NCBI RefSeq assembly: GCF_017356265.1
Contig: NZ_JAFNAW010000011.1
Span: 1-64,000 of the forward strand
Length of the DNA: 64,000 nt
Direction: 5' to 3'
From: Paracoccus fontiphilus
GTDB taxonomy: Bacteria; Pseudomonadota; Alphaproteobacteria; Rhodobacterales; Rhodobacteraceae
In this document: positions 1 to 8,449 of the stretch, piece after piece
Layout: each line of letters opens with the position of its first letter
Position numbering within the stretch: position 1 is the first letter of the stretch
The notes under the pieces: model-generated
Database searches by the model: none
The model's input: only the letters and a program-made list of their open reading frames with translations
What the model was told of the DNA's origin: nothing
Made by a program: the position numbers and the translations under genes

Positions 1-86
1 CTCACCGCGTCGGGGAAGGGTCACATGGGTCAAATCTCAATGGAAATTATGTGCCTGCCTGGGTCACTTCTAGGTGGAAATCAACA
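1..86 (-). mobile_element. Terminus of an IS21-family-like insertion sequence (partial)
   Basis: Read on the minus strand from base 86, the sequence begins TGTTGATTTCCACC and then carries spaced repeats of the type ATTTCCA...TGACCC (two long copies and a short GTGACCC copy). IS21-family ends have this look: TG at the tip and several internal repeats. The boundary at 86/87 is sharp because the IS630 transposase reading frame is normal up to base 87 and lost beyond it. The rest of the element lies outside the window, so no transposase gene or second end can be checked. The family call rests on recall of IS21 ends. Confidence 0.6.
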
Positions 87-422
87 CCACGCGCCAATGG
101 CGTTCATGGTCGCCGCTGCCTTTGGGCTCTTATGCGATGACAGGTTGTCCAGAATGATCACATCGCCGGGTCGCAATGTCGGGGCCAGTTGGGTTTCGAC
201 ATAGAGTTCGAACAGTTCGCGGTTCATGGCACCATTGATCACCCAGGGCGCATCCAGCCGGTCATGGCGCAGGGCGGCGATGAAGGTCTGGGTGTTCCAG
301 TGGCCGAAGGGCGCATGGTCGACAAGGCGCGCGCCTTTTGGAGACCATCCGGTGGTCTTGGCCATGTTCGTCTTCAGCGACGTCTCGTCGATGAAACCGA
401 GGCGCGTCAACGCGCTGCGCAT
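81..422 (-). pseudogene. IS630 transposase, catalytic part, truncated by insertion
   Basis: This is the C-terminal DDE half of an IS630-type transposase. The first catalytic Asp is visible in FIDETSLKTNM and the second in VIILDNLSSHK. The frame is open upstream of the first ATG, back to about base 506, where the peptide KKDLQALEQKRPEIRQ continues the family sequence, so the ATG at 422 is not a real start. The protein ends at Gly-Ala-Trp where the IS21-like terminus begins; the usual LPPYSPDLNPIE segment with the third catalytic Glu is gone. It cannot encode an active transposase. Confidence 0.8.
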
Positions 423-933
423 GAACGGCTGGCGTCGTGTGATCCAGATATGGCGTGCCTGCCGGATCTCAGGCCGCTTCTGCTCGAGGGCTTGCAGGTC
501 TTTTTTTGTGTGTCAGCCCAAGACCGCGCAAAAACCGCCAAACCGAGACACGGTGAATGGCGATGCCGTGATGATCTGCAAGTTCGTCGACCAGGTCGTT
601 CAGGGTCAGATCGGGCTTCGCCTTCATGCGTGCGGTGATCCAGTCCCCCACACCAACCAATTTGCCATGACCACCACCATGGCCTTGGACACGCGGAGCT
701 AACCCGCCCGTCTCGCGCTTCAGGATCACCATGTCGTTGACGAACTTCACCGAAACCCGGAACCGCGCAGCGGCTGAACGGTGCGAGTTCCCTTCCTCCA
801 CAAACGCCACAACGCGCTGTCGGAGTGCCATAGGATGCGGTCTGCCCATATCATCCCTCCACCTGTCATGCAGGCAGGGAATCACAGATCAAGCCGCAGG
901 GATATCCTGAATCGGGAAAGCCGCAACACGCTC
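87..933 (-). mobile_element. IS630-family insertion sequence, truncated at its 3' end
   Basis: This fragment carries the two transposase segments described separately. The outer end beside the tRNA gene is probably at about 933, because TA, the target dinucleotide of IS630 elements, lies at 934-935 just outside a GAGCGTGTTGCGGC-like terminal sequence (minus strand). The opposite end is missing because the IS21-like terminus starts at base 86. The element sits 27 bp from the 3' end of tRNA-Arg. The family call is firm from the protein; the right boundary is inferred. Confidence 0.7.
469..849 (-). CDS. IS630 transposase, N-terminal helix-turn-helix segment
   Basis: The segment starts MGRPHPMALRQRVV, typical of IS630 transposases, with a GGAGG ribosome binding site 7 nt upstream of the ATG at 849; an earlier in-frame ATG at 885 is less likely. 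It contains the helix-turn-helix region and breaks off after THKK at a run of seven A residues (T at 501-507 on the plus strand). The catalytic half continues in another frame: with six A residues the two halves would be one ordinary protein. The A7 tract could permit transcriptional slippage, or it could be a one-base insertion. Since the 3' end is also lost, the gene is dead in either case. Confidence 0.75.
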   Translation of the reverse strand: MGRPHPMALRQRVVAFVEEGNSHRSAAARFRVSVKFVNDMVILKRETGGLAPRVQGHGGGHGKLVGVGDWITARMKAKPDLTLNDLVDELADHHGIAIHRVSVWRFLRGLGLTHKKRPASPRAEAA

Positions 934-961
934 TAGAGATTATAATTACTTAACTTTGGAG

Positions 962-1038
962 TGGCGACCCCGGAAGGAATCGAACCCTCAACCTGCCGAT
1001 TAGAAGTCGGCTGCTCTATCCAGTTGAGCTACGGGGCC
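962..1038 (-). tRNA. tRNA-Arg (anticodon TCT)
   Basis: A 77-nt cloverleaf is visible. The acceptor strands GGCCCCG and CGGGGTC pair (one G-U), followed by G and an encoded CCA. The anticodon stem GCCGA/TCGGC encloses the loop CTTCTAA, giving anticodon TCT, which reads AGA and AGG. The T loop has the invariant TTCGATT. It lies between the IS630 remnant and the MliC-like gene. Confidence 0.95.
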
Positions 1039-1078
1039 ACAGGCCGATCTTTTGCGGGATCGCGGGCCGATGCGCAAG

Positions 1079-1417
1079 TCACTGCTGCGCCCGGCAATCC
1101 CCGAAAAGCGTCCTGTCCTGCCCGTCCGGCCCGACCGAGATCATCGCAGTATCGCCCTTGGTCCAGAGTTGATAGTCCTCCGCGCCATCTCCGCTGCGAT
1201 ACCTTGCGCCGGAAGCCGAGATGACCTGGCGCATTCCCAGCAACCTGTCGTCGATTCGGACTATGGCATAGGATGCGCCGCCTTCCGAGTTCACGAAGAT
1301 AACCGGCACCTCGACCCGCCGTTCGCAGACATAGGTGACGGATTCAAGGTCGTTCGCCTGTGCCCATGCCGACGGAACAAGGCAGGTCATGGCGGCAAGG
1401 ATCAGTGATCGCATCAT
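1079..1417 (-). CDS. MliC-like lysozyme inhibitor domain protein, exported
   Basis: The 112-residue protein has a signal peptide (residues 1-20, ending AWAQA) and one compact domain resembling the MliC/PliC family of C-type lysozyme inhibitors: SGARY (69-73), WTKGD (85-89) and a Cys pair (C31, C108) that could form the family disulfide. There is no lipobox, so it would be a soluble periplasmic PliC-like form rather than a lipoprotein. The likely role is protection of peptidoglycan from host lysozyme. It lies just downstream of the GNAT gene on the same strand. The family call is fair; activity is inferred. Confidence 0.65.
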   Translation of the reverse strand: MMRSLILAAMTCLVPSAWAQANDLESVTYVCERRVEVPVIFVNSEGGASYAIVRIDDRLLGMRQVISASGARYRSGDGAEDYQLWTKGDTAMISVGPDGQDRTLFGDCRAQQ

Positions 1418-1423
1418 CGCACC

Positions 1424-1891
1424 TCAAAGGGCCAGGGTCATGAAGACGCTGTTCGGGTCCGGGCGGTAGGCGCCGAAGGGCGGGCATTCGGCAAAGCCAC
1501 CTTGCGCGTAGAGCCTTCGCGCCGCAGCGAAGCTGGCCTGGGCGCCGGTTTCCAGCGACAGGCGCGACAGGCCCGACCGGCGCGCATGGGCGATCAGCCG
1601 GTTCAGCATCAGCCGTGACAGCCCCCGGCCCCGCGCCTCGGCCAGAACGTGCATGGACTTCACCTCGGCCTGGCTTTCGCCCAGCCGTTTCAGCGCCGCC
1701 ATGCCGACGGGCCGGTCCGACTGCCGCAGCACGAAGAACTCGATGTCGGGCGACACCAACTGCTCTCGCGGCATCATGTGGATGGATTCCGGCGGCGTAT
1801 CGGCCTGCATCTCTGCCGTGTGGCGTTGGAACAGCAACGCAAGATCATCGGAAAGGGGCGATTCCAAGGCAAAGGAAAGGGGGTCCGTCAT
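1424..1891 (-). CDS. GNAT-family N-acetyltransferase
   Basis: The protein of about 155 residues has the GNAT fold. Motif A is visible as EARGRGLSRLML (about 85-96), which binds the acetyl-CoA pyrophosphate, followed by the helix and the RLYAQGGF motif B near the C terminus. It resembles the putative acetyltransferases related to YjdJ/ElaA in size, but the substrate cannot be read from sequence. The start at 1891 (MTDPLSF) is preferred over an ATG eight codons upstream because the family fold begins just after it. Confidence 0.75.
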   Translation of the reverse strand: MTDPLSFALESPLSDDLALLFQRHTAEMQADTPPESIHMMPREQLVSPDIEFFVLRQSDRPVGMAALKRLGESQAEVKSMHVLAEARGRGLSRLMLNRLIAHARRSGLSRLSLETGAQASFAAARRLYAQGGFAECPPFGAYRPDPNSVFMTLAL

Positions 1892-1956
1892 GGCAGCCTC
1901 GCGATTGTCAGCCACTGGTTAGCAAGCGTCGCGAGGCCCGGCAATCGGATGCAGAA

Positions 1957-1977
1957 GGACGGCCACCCGGGCCGCCC
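1957..1977 (-). terminator. Possible intrinsic terminator downstream of carD
   Basis: A GC-rich 8-bp stem (GGGCGGCC/GGCCGTCC with one G-U pair) and 5-nt loop lie 20 bp after the carD stop, followed on the minus strand by TTCT only. The weak T run makes this uncertain. Confidence 0.35.
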
Positions 1978-1997
1978 TTGTCGCCATGATCGGAAAA

Positions 1998-2507
1998 TCA
2001 GGCCGCGCGGGACAGAAGGACTTCCTCGACGCGCTTCTGCGCCGCGCCTTCGTCCAGGCCGCTGACAACGGCAACTTCGCGGGTCAGCCGGTCAAGGGCC
2101 GCCTCGTAAAGCTGACGCTCGGAATAGGATTGCTCACGCTGGTCGTCGTTGCGGTGAAGGTCGCGCACCACCTCGGCGATCGACATCAGGTCGCCCGAGT
2201 TGATCTTCTGGTCGTATTCCTGCGCACGACGCGACCACATGGCGCGCTTGACGCGCGCCTTGCCCTTCAACGTCTCCAGCGCACGGTCGATCAGGTCCGG
2301 GCTAGCCAGGCTGCGCATCCCGATCTCGGTCGCGCGCGAGGTCGGCACGCGCAGGGTCATCTTGTCCTTGTCGAACGAGATGACGAACATTTCCAGCCGC
2401 AGCCCCGCGACTTCCTGCTCTTCGATCGACACGATCCGGCCAACGCCGTGGGCCGGATAGACGACGAAGTCATCGGGGCGGAATTCGTTTTTCTTGGTCT
2501 TGGACAT
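1998..2507 (-). CDS. carD: CarD-family transcriptional regulator
   Basis: The 169-residue protein binds RNA polymerase beta and the upstream edge of the promoter bubble and modulates initiation. The N-terminal RNAP-interaction domain (about 8-65, with VVYPAHGVGRI) and the helical DNA-binding domain with SRRAQEYDQKINSGD are both clear. The start is the ATG at 2507, behind the ribosome binding site AGAGGAAG; an upstream in-frame ATG at 2693 has no family similarity after it. It lies next to fdxA on the same strand, an arrangement common in Rhodobacterales. Confidence 0.93.
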   Translation of the reverse strand: MSKTKKNEFRPDDFVVYPAHGVGRIVSIEEQEVAGLRLEMFVISFDKDKMTLRVPTSRATEIGMRSLASPDLIDRALETLKGKARVKRAMWSRRAQEYDQKINSGDLMSIAEVVRDLHRNDDQREQSYSERQLYEAALDRLTREVAVVSGLDEGAAQKRVEEVLLSRAA

Positions 2508-2857
2508 CTGGCTTCCTCTAGGTGGTGCCTTCGGGGGAAGGACACAAAAGAACCGCAAGCAGCGACAACTGCCTCCGGTCTGTCTTGTTGTCGTCGTGCT
2601 GATCCCGCCCGGCAGAGGGCAGGAAACTGGCAGCTTGGGGCGCACATCCTCTGGGCCTCTGACTCCCATCAGATGCGAATGTGACCGGAACATAACATAA
2701 AATGAGCGCCAAAAAAAGCACTACGATCCGCGACCAGAGCATCGCGGCAAAGACAATTTGGCATGAGGAAACGAGCACTTGCCCGCAAGCACCCGTCATT
2801 CGCACCGTGCCGTCCGGCGAATCGCGCAACGCCTGACGCGGCGTCACATCCGCAAGG
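2508..2857. other. 350-bp intergenic region between carD and fdxA
   Basis: No gene could be supported here. The stretch at 2690-2715 is unusually AT-rich for this genome (minus strand TTTTTTTGG, then TTTTATGTTATG) and probably holds the carD promoter, but no well-spaced -35/-10 pair can be asserted. A short hydrophobic minus-strand frame (2518-2742) lacks a ribosome binding site. Confidence 0.5.
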
Positions 2858-3196
2858 TCAGTCGCCCTCGCCAGGCGCTTCCGAGAAGTACTTCTCAAGC
2901 TTGCCGGTCACGCCGTCCATCTCGGCAGCCGTCGGCAACGGGTCCTTCTTCTGCGTGATGACCGGCCAGATTTCCGAATACTTGCGGTTGAACTCGACCC
3001 ACTCGTCCATGGCCGGTTCGGTATCGGGGCGGATGGCGTCGGCAGGACATTCGGGTTCGCAGACGCCGCAGTCGATGCATTCGTCGGGATGGATGACCAG
3101 CGTGTTCTCGCCCTCGTAGAAGCAATCCACGGGACAGACCTCGACGCAATCGGTGTATTTGCACATGATGCAATTATCGGTCACGACATAGGTCAT
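2858..3196 (-). CDS. fdxA: 7Fe ferredoxin, FdxA type
   Basis: This 112-residue electron carrier has one [3Fe-4S] and one [4Fe-4S] cluster. The cysteines are in the expected places: C9, C17 and C50 for the 3Fe cluster and C21, C40, C43 and C46 for the 4Fe cluster, with the [10 protein letters not shown] and [12 protein letters not shown] segments. The start [10 protein letters not shown] (3196) is the family start; upstream ATGs are ignored. It is cytoplasmic and its redox partner is unknown. It lies between carD and the S4-domain gene. Confidence 0.93.
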   Translation of the reverse strand: MTYVVTDNCIMCKYTDCVEVCPVDCFYEGENTLVIHPDECIDCGVCEPECPADAIRPDTEPAMDEWVEFNRKYSEIWPVITQKKDPLPTAAEMDGVTGKLEKYFSEAPGEGD

Positions 3197-3343
3197 CGCA
3201 GGCTCCATTCCGTATGCCGCGCTAGTTACGCCCGGCATGGCGATCATTCAAGGCTGCGTCGGCGGAAAAGACCATCGTTTCAGCAAAGAGCGATGCGCGC
3301 GAACCGGGGTTCGCGACTAGGCCGGCGGGCCGAACGCCAGTCC

Positions 3344-3619
3344 TCAGCCGGTAGTCAGGTCGTGATACAGGGTCTGCGCCTCGGTCGCGGGGCCGCGGCG
3401 CTGACCAAGCGACGTGATTTCCAGCGTGCGCACCTGCCCATGGGCCGATACGACGATCCGGTCGCCGGGCCTGACCAGCTTGCCGGGCTTGTTGCAGGGC
3501 TGGTCATTGACCCGGATGCCGCCCGCCTCGATCCTCTCGACGGCAATCGCGCGGGACTTGAAGACCCGCGCGAAGAACAGCCACTTGTCCAGACGAATCC
3601 CGTCAGGGGTTTCCGTCAC
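3344..3619 (-). CDS. S4-domain RNA-binding protein, Hsp15-like
   Basis: The 91-residue protein is essentially a single S4 RNA-binding domain (RLDKWLFFARVFKSR at the start, then a beta-turn with VRPGDRI). It resembles the Hsp15/YrfH group, whose E. coli member binds 50S subunits with stalled nascent chains. It overlaps the stop of the upstream helicase gene by 4 nt, so the two are translationally coupled and probably work together in RNA metabolism. Confidence 0.85.
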   Translation of the reverse strand: MTETPDGIRLDKWLFFARVFKSRAIAVERIEAGGIRVNDQPCNKPGKLVRPGDRIVVSAHGQVRTLEITSLGQRRGPATEAQTLYHDLTTG

Positions 3620-6546
3620 TTCTTGTCCTTCAGCGCCGCCAGGATCGCGAAGGGACTGTCGGGATCGGCCTTCTTCTCGGGACGCGAGGAGAAGGTGGCG
3701 GGCTTGTTGTGCTGCGGCTTGCCGCCCTTCTTGAAACCGTCCTTGCCGCGCGGCTTGCCGCCGTCATGGTCACGCCCTTCCCGCTTTTCATGGCGCTCGC
3801 GGTTGGGACGGCCGCCTTCGGGACGGTCCTGCCGTTCGCCCCGGTCCGGGCGGTCCGCGCGCGGTTCGCGGGGCGTGTCCTGCGCCCCGTCGCGGCGCGG
3901 TCCCCCGCGATGGCCCTGTCCTTCACCCTGAGGGCGGCGGTTCGGACGCGGCTTGGGTGCCCAGCGGAAGGTATAGAAGACCTCCGTCTCGGGCGCGGCT
4001 TCCTCGACGACCTCGCCTGCGGCCTCAGCCTCGGCGCGGCGCTTCTCGGCCTGCTCGGCTTCCCAGCGCGCGCGGGTTTCTGCGGCGAGGACGCTTTCCT
4101 CCTCGGTCATCGGCGCATCCGAGGATTCGCTTTCGGGCGCAGGGGCCGCAACAGGCGCTTCGACAGCCTTGGTCTTGGCCCGCTCGCCCCGTTCGGCGGC
4201 GTATCCAAGCCCTTCCATGAGGCGGGAAAACTGTTCCAGCGTCATGCCGGTGATCGACAGCATGTCGGGATTGGCCTCGAACCCGCCGCGCGTGTCCTGG
4301 GTGCGCAGCAGGTCGGCCAGCCGTTCCAGCATGTCGATGCGGATCGCCCGTTCGCCCGCCGGACGGTATCCAGACAGCGTGTAATGCTGTTCCGGAACAT
4401 CCGCGATATGCGGGATCGTGACCAGACCGGGGGGCGGGCTTTCGGGGAAGGTGTCCAGCCCCTCGGCCAACGACCACAGCACCAGCCGCAGCCGGGTCGG
4501 CGCGGGCTTCAGCAGCGCGGGCATGAAGATCGTGAACTGGCCGAACCGGACGCCATGCTTGCGCAGCGCGCCGCGCGCGTCCTGGTCCAGCTCCTTGACC
4601 TCATTGGCGATGCCCTCGCGCGGCAGTACGCCAAGCGCCTCGACCAGGCGGAAGGCAAAGCCGCGGGCAAGGCCCGTCAGCGCCTCGTCCCTTTGCAGGG
4701 CCAGCAGGGGCTCGAACAGCGCGGCGATCTTGCGGTCGATGAAGTGCTGCAGGCGGCGCTTGACCTTCTCGGCGATCTCGGGGCCGGCTTCCTCGTCCAC
4801 GAAGACCTCGACGCCGGGATGCAGGGCATCGGACCCGCGCACCAGCTTGCCGATGGCGGCACTGCCCCACATCAGCCCGCCCTGCTCGGTATAGTCCAGC
4901 TCGGTATCAGGGGCGTTGTAGAAGCGGTCGGCGCGCAGGTGGAACTCGGGGCGCAGCGCCTCGTAGCTGGCGCGGTTCAGCATCCGGGCCTCGTCCGCCG
5001 ATCCGGTCTGGTCGGGGCGGAAGCGGAATCCCTCAAGACGGCCGGCGAATTCGCCCTCGACCGTCACTTCGCCCTTGTCGTTCACTTCGGCCACAAGGCT
5101 CTCCTTCTGCTTGAGCCGGCGCAGCAGCACCGAAGTGCGCCGGTCCACAAATCGTTGGGTCAGCGCCGCGTGCAACGCGTCCGACAAGCGGTCTTCTACA
5201 GCGCGCGTCTCGCCGCGCCAATGACTTTCGTCCTGCACCCAGCCGGATCTCTGCGCGACATAGGTCCATGTGCGGATATAGGCCAGCCGTTTGGAGATGG
5301 CGTCGATGTCGCCATGCGTCCGGTCGATCCGCTTGATGGCGTTGCCCAGCCAGTCCGACGGAATCGCGCCGTCCTGCAGGAACCCGAAGATTCGCGCCAG
5401 CAGGCTGGTGTGTTCGGCGGGCGAGATTCCCCGGAAATCCGGCACCCGGCAGACGTCCCACAACAGCCGCACGTCCTTTCCGCCCTGCACGCGGTCGCGG
5501 ATTTCCGGGATCTCGCGCAGGGATTTCAGCGCCTGCACGTCGTCGGCATCCCTGCCCCGGCCCAGAAGCGCATGGCCCGAGGGTGCCTCCAGGCTCTCGA
5601 CCAGCCGGTCCATCGTGCCGAACTGCAGGTCCGAGTTGCGCCAGGTCAGGCGCTGGATCGGGGCGAAGCGATGGTTCTCGATGGCGTCGATCAGGCCTTC
5701 GTCCAGGATCTCGGCCTCTCCGGTCACGCCAAAGGTGCCGGATTCGGTATGGCGACCGGCCCGGCCCGCGATCTGGCCCATCTCGTGCGGGAACAGCGGG
5801 CGGACGCGGCGGCCGTCGAACTTGTGGGTAGCGCTGAAGGCGACGTGGCGGATGTCGAGGTTCAGGCCCATGCCGATGGCGTCGGTGGCGACCAGGTAAT
5901 CGACCTCTCCGGCCTGGTACATGGCGACCTGCGCGTTTCGGGTGCGCGGCGACAGCGCGCCCATGACCACTGCGCAGCCGCCCTTCTGGCGCCGGATCAG
6001 CTCGGCCATGGCATAGACGTCATCGACGCTGAAGCCCACGATGGCCGACCGAGCGGGCATCCGCGACAGCTTCTTGGACCCCGACCAGGACAGTTCCGAC
6101 AGCCGGTCGCGCCGCTGGAACTGGACGCCGGGGATCAGCGACGCGATGGCCGGGCGCATGGTGTCGCTGCCCAGGAACAGCGTTTCGTGCAAACCGCGCA
6201 TCTTCAGCAGGCGGTCGGTGAAGACATGGCCGCGTTCGGGATCGGCGCAAAGCTGGATTTCGTCGATGGCCACGAAGTCGGCGGCGATGTCAGGCATCGC
6301 CTCGGTCGTGGCGACCCAGTACTGGACGCGGTCGGGGACGATCCGCTCCTCTCCGGTGACAAGGGCCACGACCGAAGGGCCGCGTGCCTTGACGATGCGG
6401 TCGTAGACCTCTCGCGCCAGCAGGCGCAGCGGCAGGCCGATCACGCCGGTGCGATGCGCCAGCATCCGCTCGATCGCGTAATGCGTTTTCCCGGTGTTCG
6501 TCGGGCCAAGGATGGCCGTCACCCGGCCGCGTTCATGGATTGTCAT
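3616..6546 (-). CDS. Suv3-like DEIQ-box RNA/DNA helicase
   Basis: The 976-residue superfamily 2 helicase has Walker A GPTNTGKT (14-21), the Walker B variant DEIQ (95-98) that marks the Suv3 group, and motif VI QIAGRAGR (258-265). The last ~120 residues form an Arg/Gly/Asp-rich, low-complexity tail that probably binds RNA and ends in SPFAILAALKDKK. The start at 6546 is preferred because it leaves a 4-nt gap after the upstream TPR gene and fits the family N terminus. Mitochondrial Suv3 unwinds RNA for degradation; a bacterial degradosome-like role is inference. Confidence 0.87.
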   Translation of the reverse strand: MTIHERGRVTAILGPTNTGKTHYAIERMLAHRTGVIGLPLRLLAREVYDRIVKARGPSVVALVTGEERIVPDRVQYWVATTEAMPDIAADFVAIDEIQLCADPERGHVFTDRLLKMRGLHETLFLGSDTMRPAIASLIPGVQFQRRDRLSELSWSGSKKLSRMPARSAIVGFSVDDVYAMAELIRRQKGGCAVVMGALSPRTRNAQVAMYQAGEVDYLVATDAIGMGLNLDIRHVAFSATHKFDGRRVRPLFPHEMGQIAGRAGRHTESGTFGVTGEAEILDEGLIDAIENHRFAPIQRLTWRNSDLQFGTMDRLVESLEAPSGHALLGRGRDADDVQALKSLREIPEIRDRVQGGKDVRLLWDVCRVPDFRGISPAEHTSLLARIFGFLQDGAIPSDWLGNAIKRIDRTHGDIDAISKRLAYIRTWTYVAQRSGWVQDESHWRGETRAVEDRLSDALHAALTQRFVDRRTSVLLRRLKQKESLVAEVNDKGEVTVEGEFAGRLEGFRFRPDQTGSADEARMLNRASYEALRPEFHLRADRFYNAPDTELDYTEQGGLMWGSAAIGKLVRGSDALHPGVEVFVDEEAGPEIAEKVKRRLQHFIDRKIAALFEPLLALQRDEALTGLARGFAFRLVEALGVLPREGIANEVKELDQDARGALRKHGVRFGQFTIFMPALLKPAPTRLRLVLWSLAEGLDTFPESPPPGLVTIPHIADVPEQHYTLSGYRPAGERAIRIDMLERLADLLRTQDTRGGFEANPDMLSITGMTLEQFSRLMEGLGYAAERGERAKTKAVEAPVAAPAPESESSDAPMTEEESVLAAETRARWEAEQAEKRRAEAEAAGEVVEEAAPETEVFYTFRWAPKPRPNRRPQGEGQGHRGGPRRDGAQDTPREPRADRPDRGERQDRPEGGRPNRERHEKREGRDHDGGKPRGKDGFKKGGKPQHNKPATFSSRPEKKADPDSPFAILAALKDKK

Positions 6547-6550
6547 GGGC

Positions 6551-7144
6551 CTAGATATTGGTGCCGTCTTGCTGGCGTTCCAGACGGGCGACGCCGTCAA
6601 TCGCCTCTTGCTGGTGGGGATGGATCGTCAGGCTTTCGCGATAGGCGGCAAGCGCGCGCTCGGTGTCGCCGGTTTCCTCCAGCATGGCGCCCAGTTGCGT
6701 CAGCGCGGGGAAGTGGCGGGGTTCCAGTTGCAAGGTGCGCGCCAGGTCCCTGAAAGCGGGACCGAACTGCCCTGCCGTCGCATAGGCGGCGGCGCGCGTA
6801 TAGAAGCCCGTGGCAAAGTCCGGCGCGTGATCGGTCAGCGCGGTCAGGTGACCGATGGCAGCCACGGCGTCGCCCCCGTCCAGGGCCTCCTCGCCGCGCT
6901 GCAACAGCAGGTCCATCGCGGCAGAGCCGGATTTCGACCATTCGCGCAGGATGTCCGATTCGGCGATGCGCCAGGATTCACCCTCGGGTTCGGCCAACCG
7001 GCGAAACAGCGCGTCCATGTCGGGCGCCTCCTGCGCACCCGCCAAGGTTGCCAAGACGATTGCGGGAACAATCAAGAAAAACGTAACTATTCGGTGGCGG
7101 ATTGCCGCGACGACATTATGGATAATGTGGCGGTCCGGACGCAT
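6551..7144 (-). CDS. TPR protein with N-terminal membrane anchor or signal
   Basis: The 197-residue protein has a hydrophobic N-terminal segment (about 15-37, ending ATLAGAQ) that could be a signal peptide or anchor, and three degenerate tetratricopeptide repeats between about 75 and 185. TPRs mediate protein contacts; the partner is unknown. The stop lies 4 nt before the helicase start, so the genes are probably cotranscribed. Confidence 0.7.
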   Translation of the reverse strand: MRPDRHIIHNVVAAIRHRIVTFFLIVPAIVLATLAGAQEAPDMDALFRRLAEPEGESWRIAESDILREWSKSGSAAMDLLLQRGEEALDGGDAVAAIGHLTALTDHAPDFATGFYTRAAAYATAGQFGPAFRDLARTLQLEPRHFPALTQLGAMLEETGDTERALAAYRESLTIHPHQQEAIDGVARLERQQDGTNI

Positions 7145-7206
7145 ATCTTGGATCTTAGACAGCCCGGTCGCCGGGCGCCAGTCCCATCGGAAAGGGAAGA
7201 CTTGAA

Positions 7207-7491
7207 ATGAGCAATGTTGTGAACGCCGCCGTCGAGAAGCTGAACGAGAAGATCGGCAGCTTCGGATCGACCGCCAAGTTCGTGATCGAGAACGAAGGCG
7301 CGATCATGATCGACGAAAACGGTGTTCGTGCCGGCGACGAGGAGGCCGAGGTGACGCTGTTCGCCAATCGCGACACGTTCGAGGGCATTCTGAACGGCAC
7401 CGTCAACCCGGCCACCGCCTTCATGATGGGCAAGCTGAAGATCGACGGCTCGATGGGTGTCGCCATGCAGTTGGGCCAGGCCCTGTCCTGA
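7207..7491 (+). CDS. SCP2 sterol-binding-domain protein
   Basis: The 94-residue protein consists only of an SCP2 lipid-binding domain: a central ENEGAIMIDENGV strand pair, the AEVTLFANRDTFEGILNG segment and the end motif FMMGKLKIDGSMGVAMQL. Stand-alone SCP2 proteins bind acyl chains or acyl-CoA in a hydrophobic tunnel. It is followed 7 nt later by the alpha/beta hydrolase gene, suggesting a joint role in lipid handling. A ribosome binding site (GGAAAGG) precedes the ATG. Confidence 0.88.
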   Translation: MSNVVNAAVEKLNEKIGSFGSTAKFVIENEGAIMIDENGVRAGDEEAEVTLFANRDTFEGILNGTVNPATAFMMGKLKIDGSMGVAMQLGQALS

Positions 7492-7498
7492 TCCACGG

Positions 7499-8449
7499 AT
7501 GCGCGGTCAACCGGCCCCGTTCAGGCAGTTGCCGGGCGATCCCAGGCGTCCGGCACAGGCTTTCTGGACGCAGGCCGATGACGGCGTGACCCTGCGGCTG
7601 GCCCTGTGGCCCGCTGCGACCGGCAGCCGGGGCAGCGTCTTGCTGTTCCCCGGCCGCACGGAATACATCGAGAAATATGCGGGCGTCGCGCAGTTCCTGA
7701 CCGACGCGGGCTATGGCGTGCTGTCGATCGACTGGCGCGGCCAGGGCCTTTCCGGTCGCCTGCTAGGGGATGCCCGGCTGGGTCACGTCGGCCAGTTCGC
7801 GGATTATCAGCGCGATGTCGTCGAACTCATGGTGGCTGCGGCCGACCTGGATCTGCCCCGGCCATGGCACCTGCTTTCCCATTCCATGGGCGGCTGCATC
7901 GGCTTGGCCGCGCTGCACGACGGCCTGCCGGTCGCGTCCGCCACGTTCTCGGCGCCGATGTGGGGGATCAACCTTCGGCAGATGCCGCATGGCGTGGCGA
8001 TCGGCATCGCCTATCTGGCGGGCAGGCTGGGACGGGGCGGGCGCCCTGCCCCCGGCAGCGGCAGCGCCCTGGGCACCTATGTCCTGGATGAAAGCTTCAG
8101 CGCAAACCTGCTGACCGCCGACCCCGACGAGTGGTGCCGCATGTTGCGCGAGGCCGCGGCCTGGCCGGACATGACCCTTGGCGGGGCCAGCTATGGCTGG
8201 GTCGGCAAGGCGCTGAACGAATGCCTGCGCCTGTCGCGGCTTGATTCGCCCGACATTCCGGCACTTGCCAGCCTTGGCGGGCAGGAACGGATCGTCTCGT
8301 CATCGGCCATTCGCGACCGCATGGCCCGCTGGCCCGGCGCAACCTTGATGGAGGTGCCGGAAGCGCGGCACGAGATCATGATGTGCACCCCCGAACGGCG
8401 CGCCGCCTTCCTGTCGGCGGCGCTGACCCTGTTCGAAGGCGCGTCCTGA
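7499..8449 (+). CDS. Alpha/beta hydrolase, lysophospholipase/monoglyceride lipase type
   Basis: The 316-residue serine hydrolase has the nucleophile elbow SHSMGG (Ser129), the oxyanion region LFPGRTEYIEKY, the DWRGQGLSGR loop typical of PldB-like lysophospholipases, and a plausible catalytic His in EARHEIM near the C terminus. It probably deacylates lysophospholipids or monoacylglycerols. The start at 7499 follows the SCP2 stop by 7 nt. It converges with corC with no gap between the two stop codons. Confidence 0.85.
   Translation: MRGQPAPFRQLPGDPRRPAQAFWTQADDGVTLRLALWPAATGSRGSVLLFPGRTEYIEKYAGVAQFLTDAGYGVLSIDWRGQGLSGRLLGDARLGHVGQFADYQRDVVELMVAAADLDLPRPWHLLSHSMGGCIGLAALHDGLPVASATFSAPMWGINLRQMPHGVAIGIAYLAGRLGRGGRPAPGSGSALGTYVLDESFSANLLTADPDEWCRMLREAAAWPDMTLGGASYGWVGKALNECLRLSRLDSPDIPALASLGGQERIVSSSAIRDRMARWPGATLMEVPEARHEIMMCTPERRAAFLSAALTLFEGAS

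Noticed and set aside
2518..2742. 74-codon minus-strand frame with a hydrophobic N terminus upstream of carD
   Set aside because: No ribosome binding site precedes the ATG, the C-terminal part is not protein-like, and the AT-rich patch inside it looks like the carD promoter.
3709..6753. 1014-codon open frame on the plus strand opposite the helicase gene
   Set aside because: It is the antisense shadow of a GC-rich gene with real helicase motifs; its product has no domain and is low complexity. Similar long shadows lie opposite glyA, the penicillin acylase homologue and pyk.
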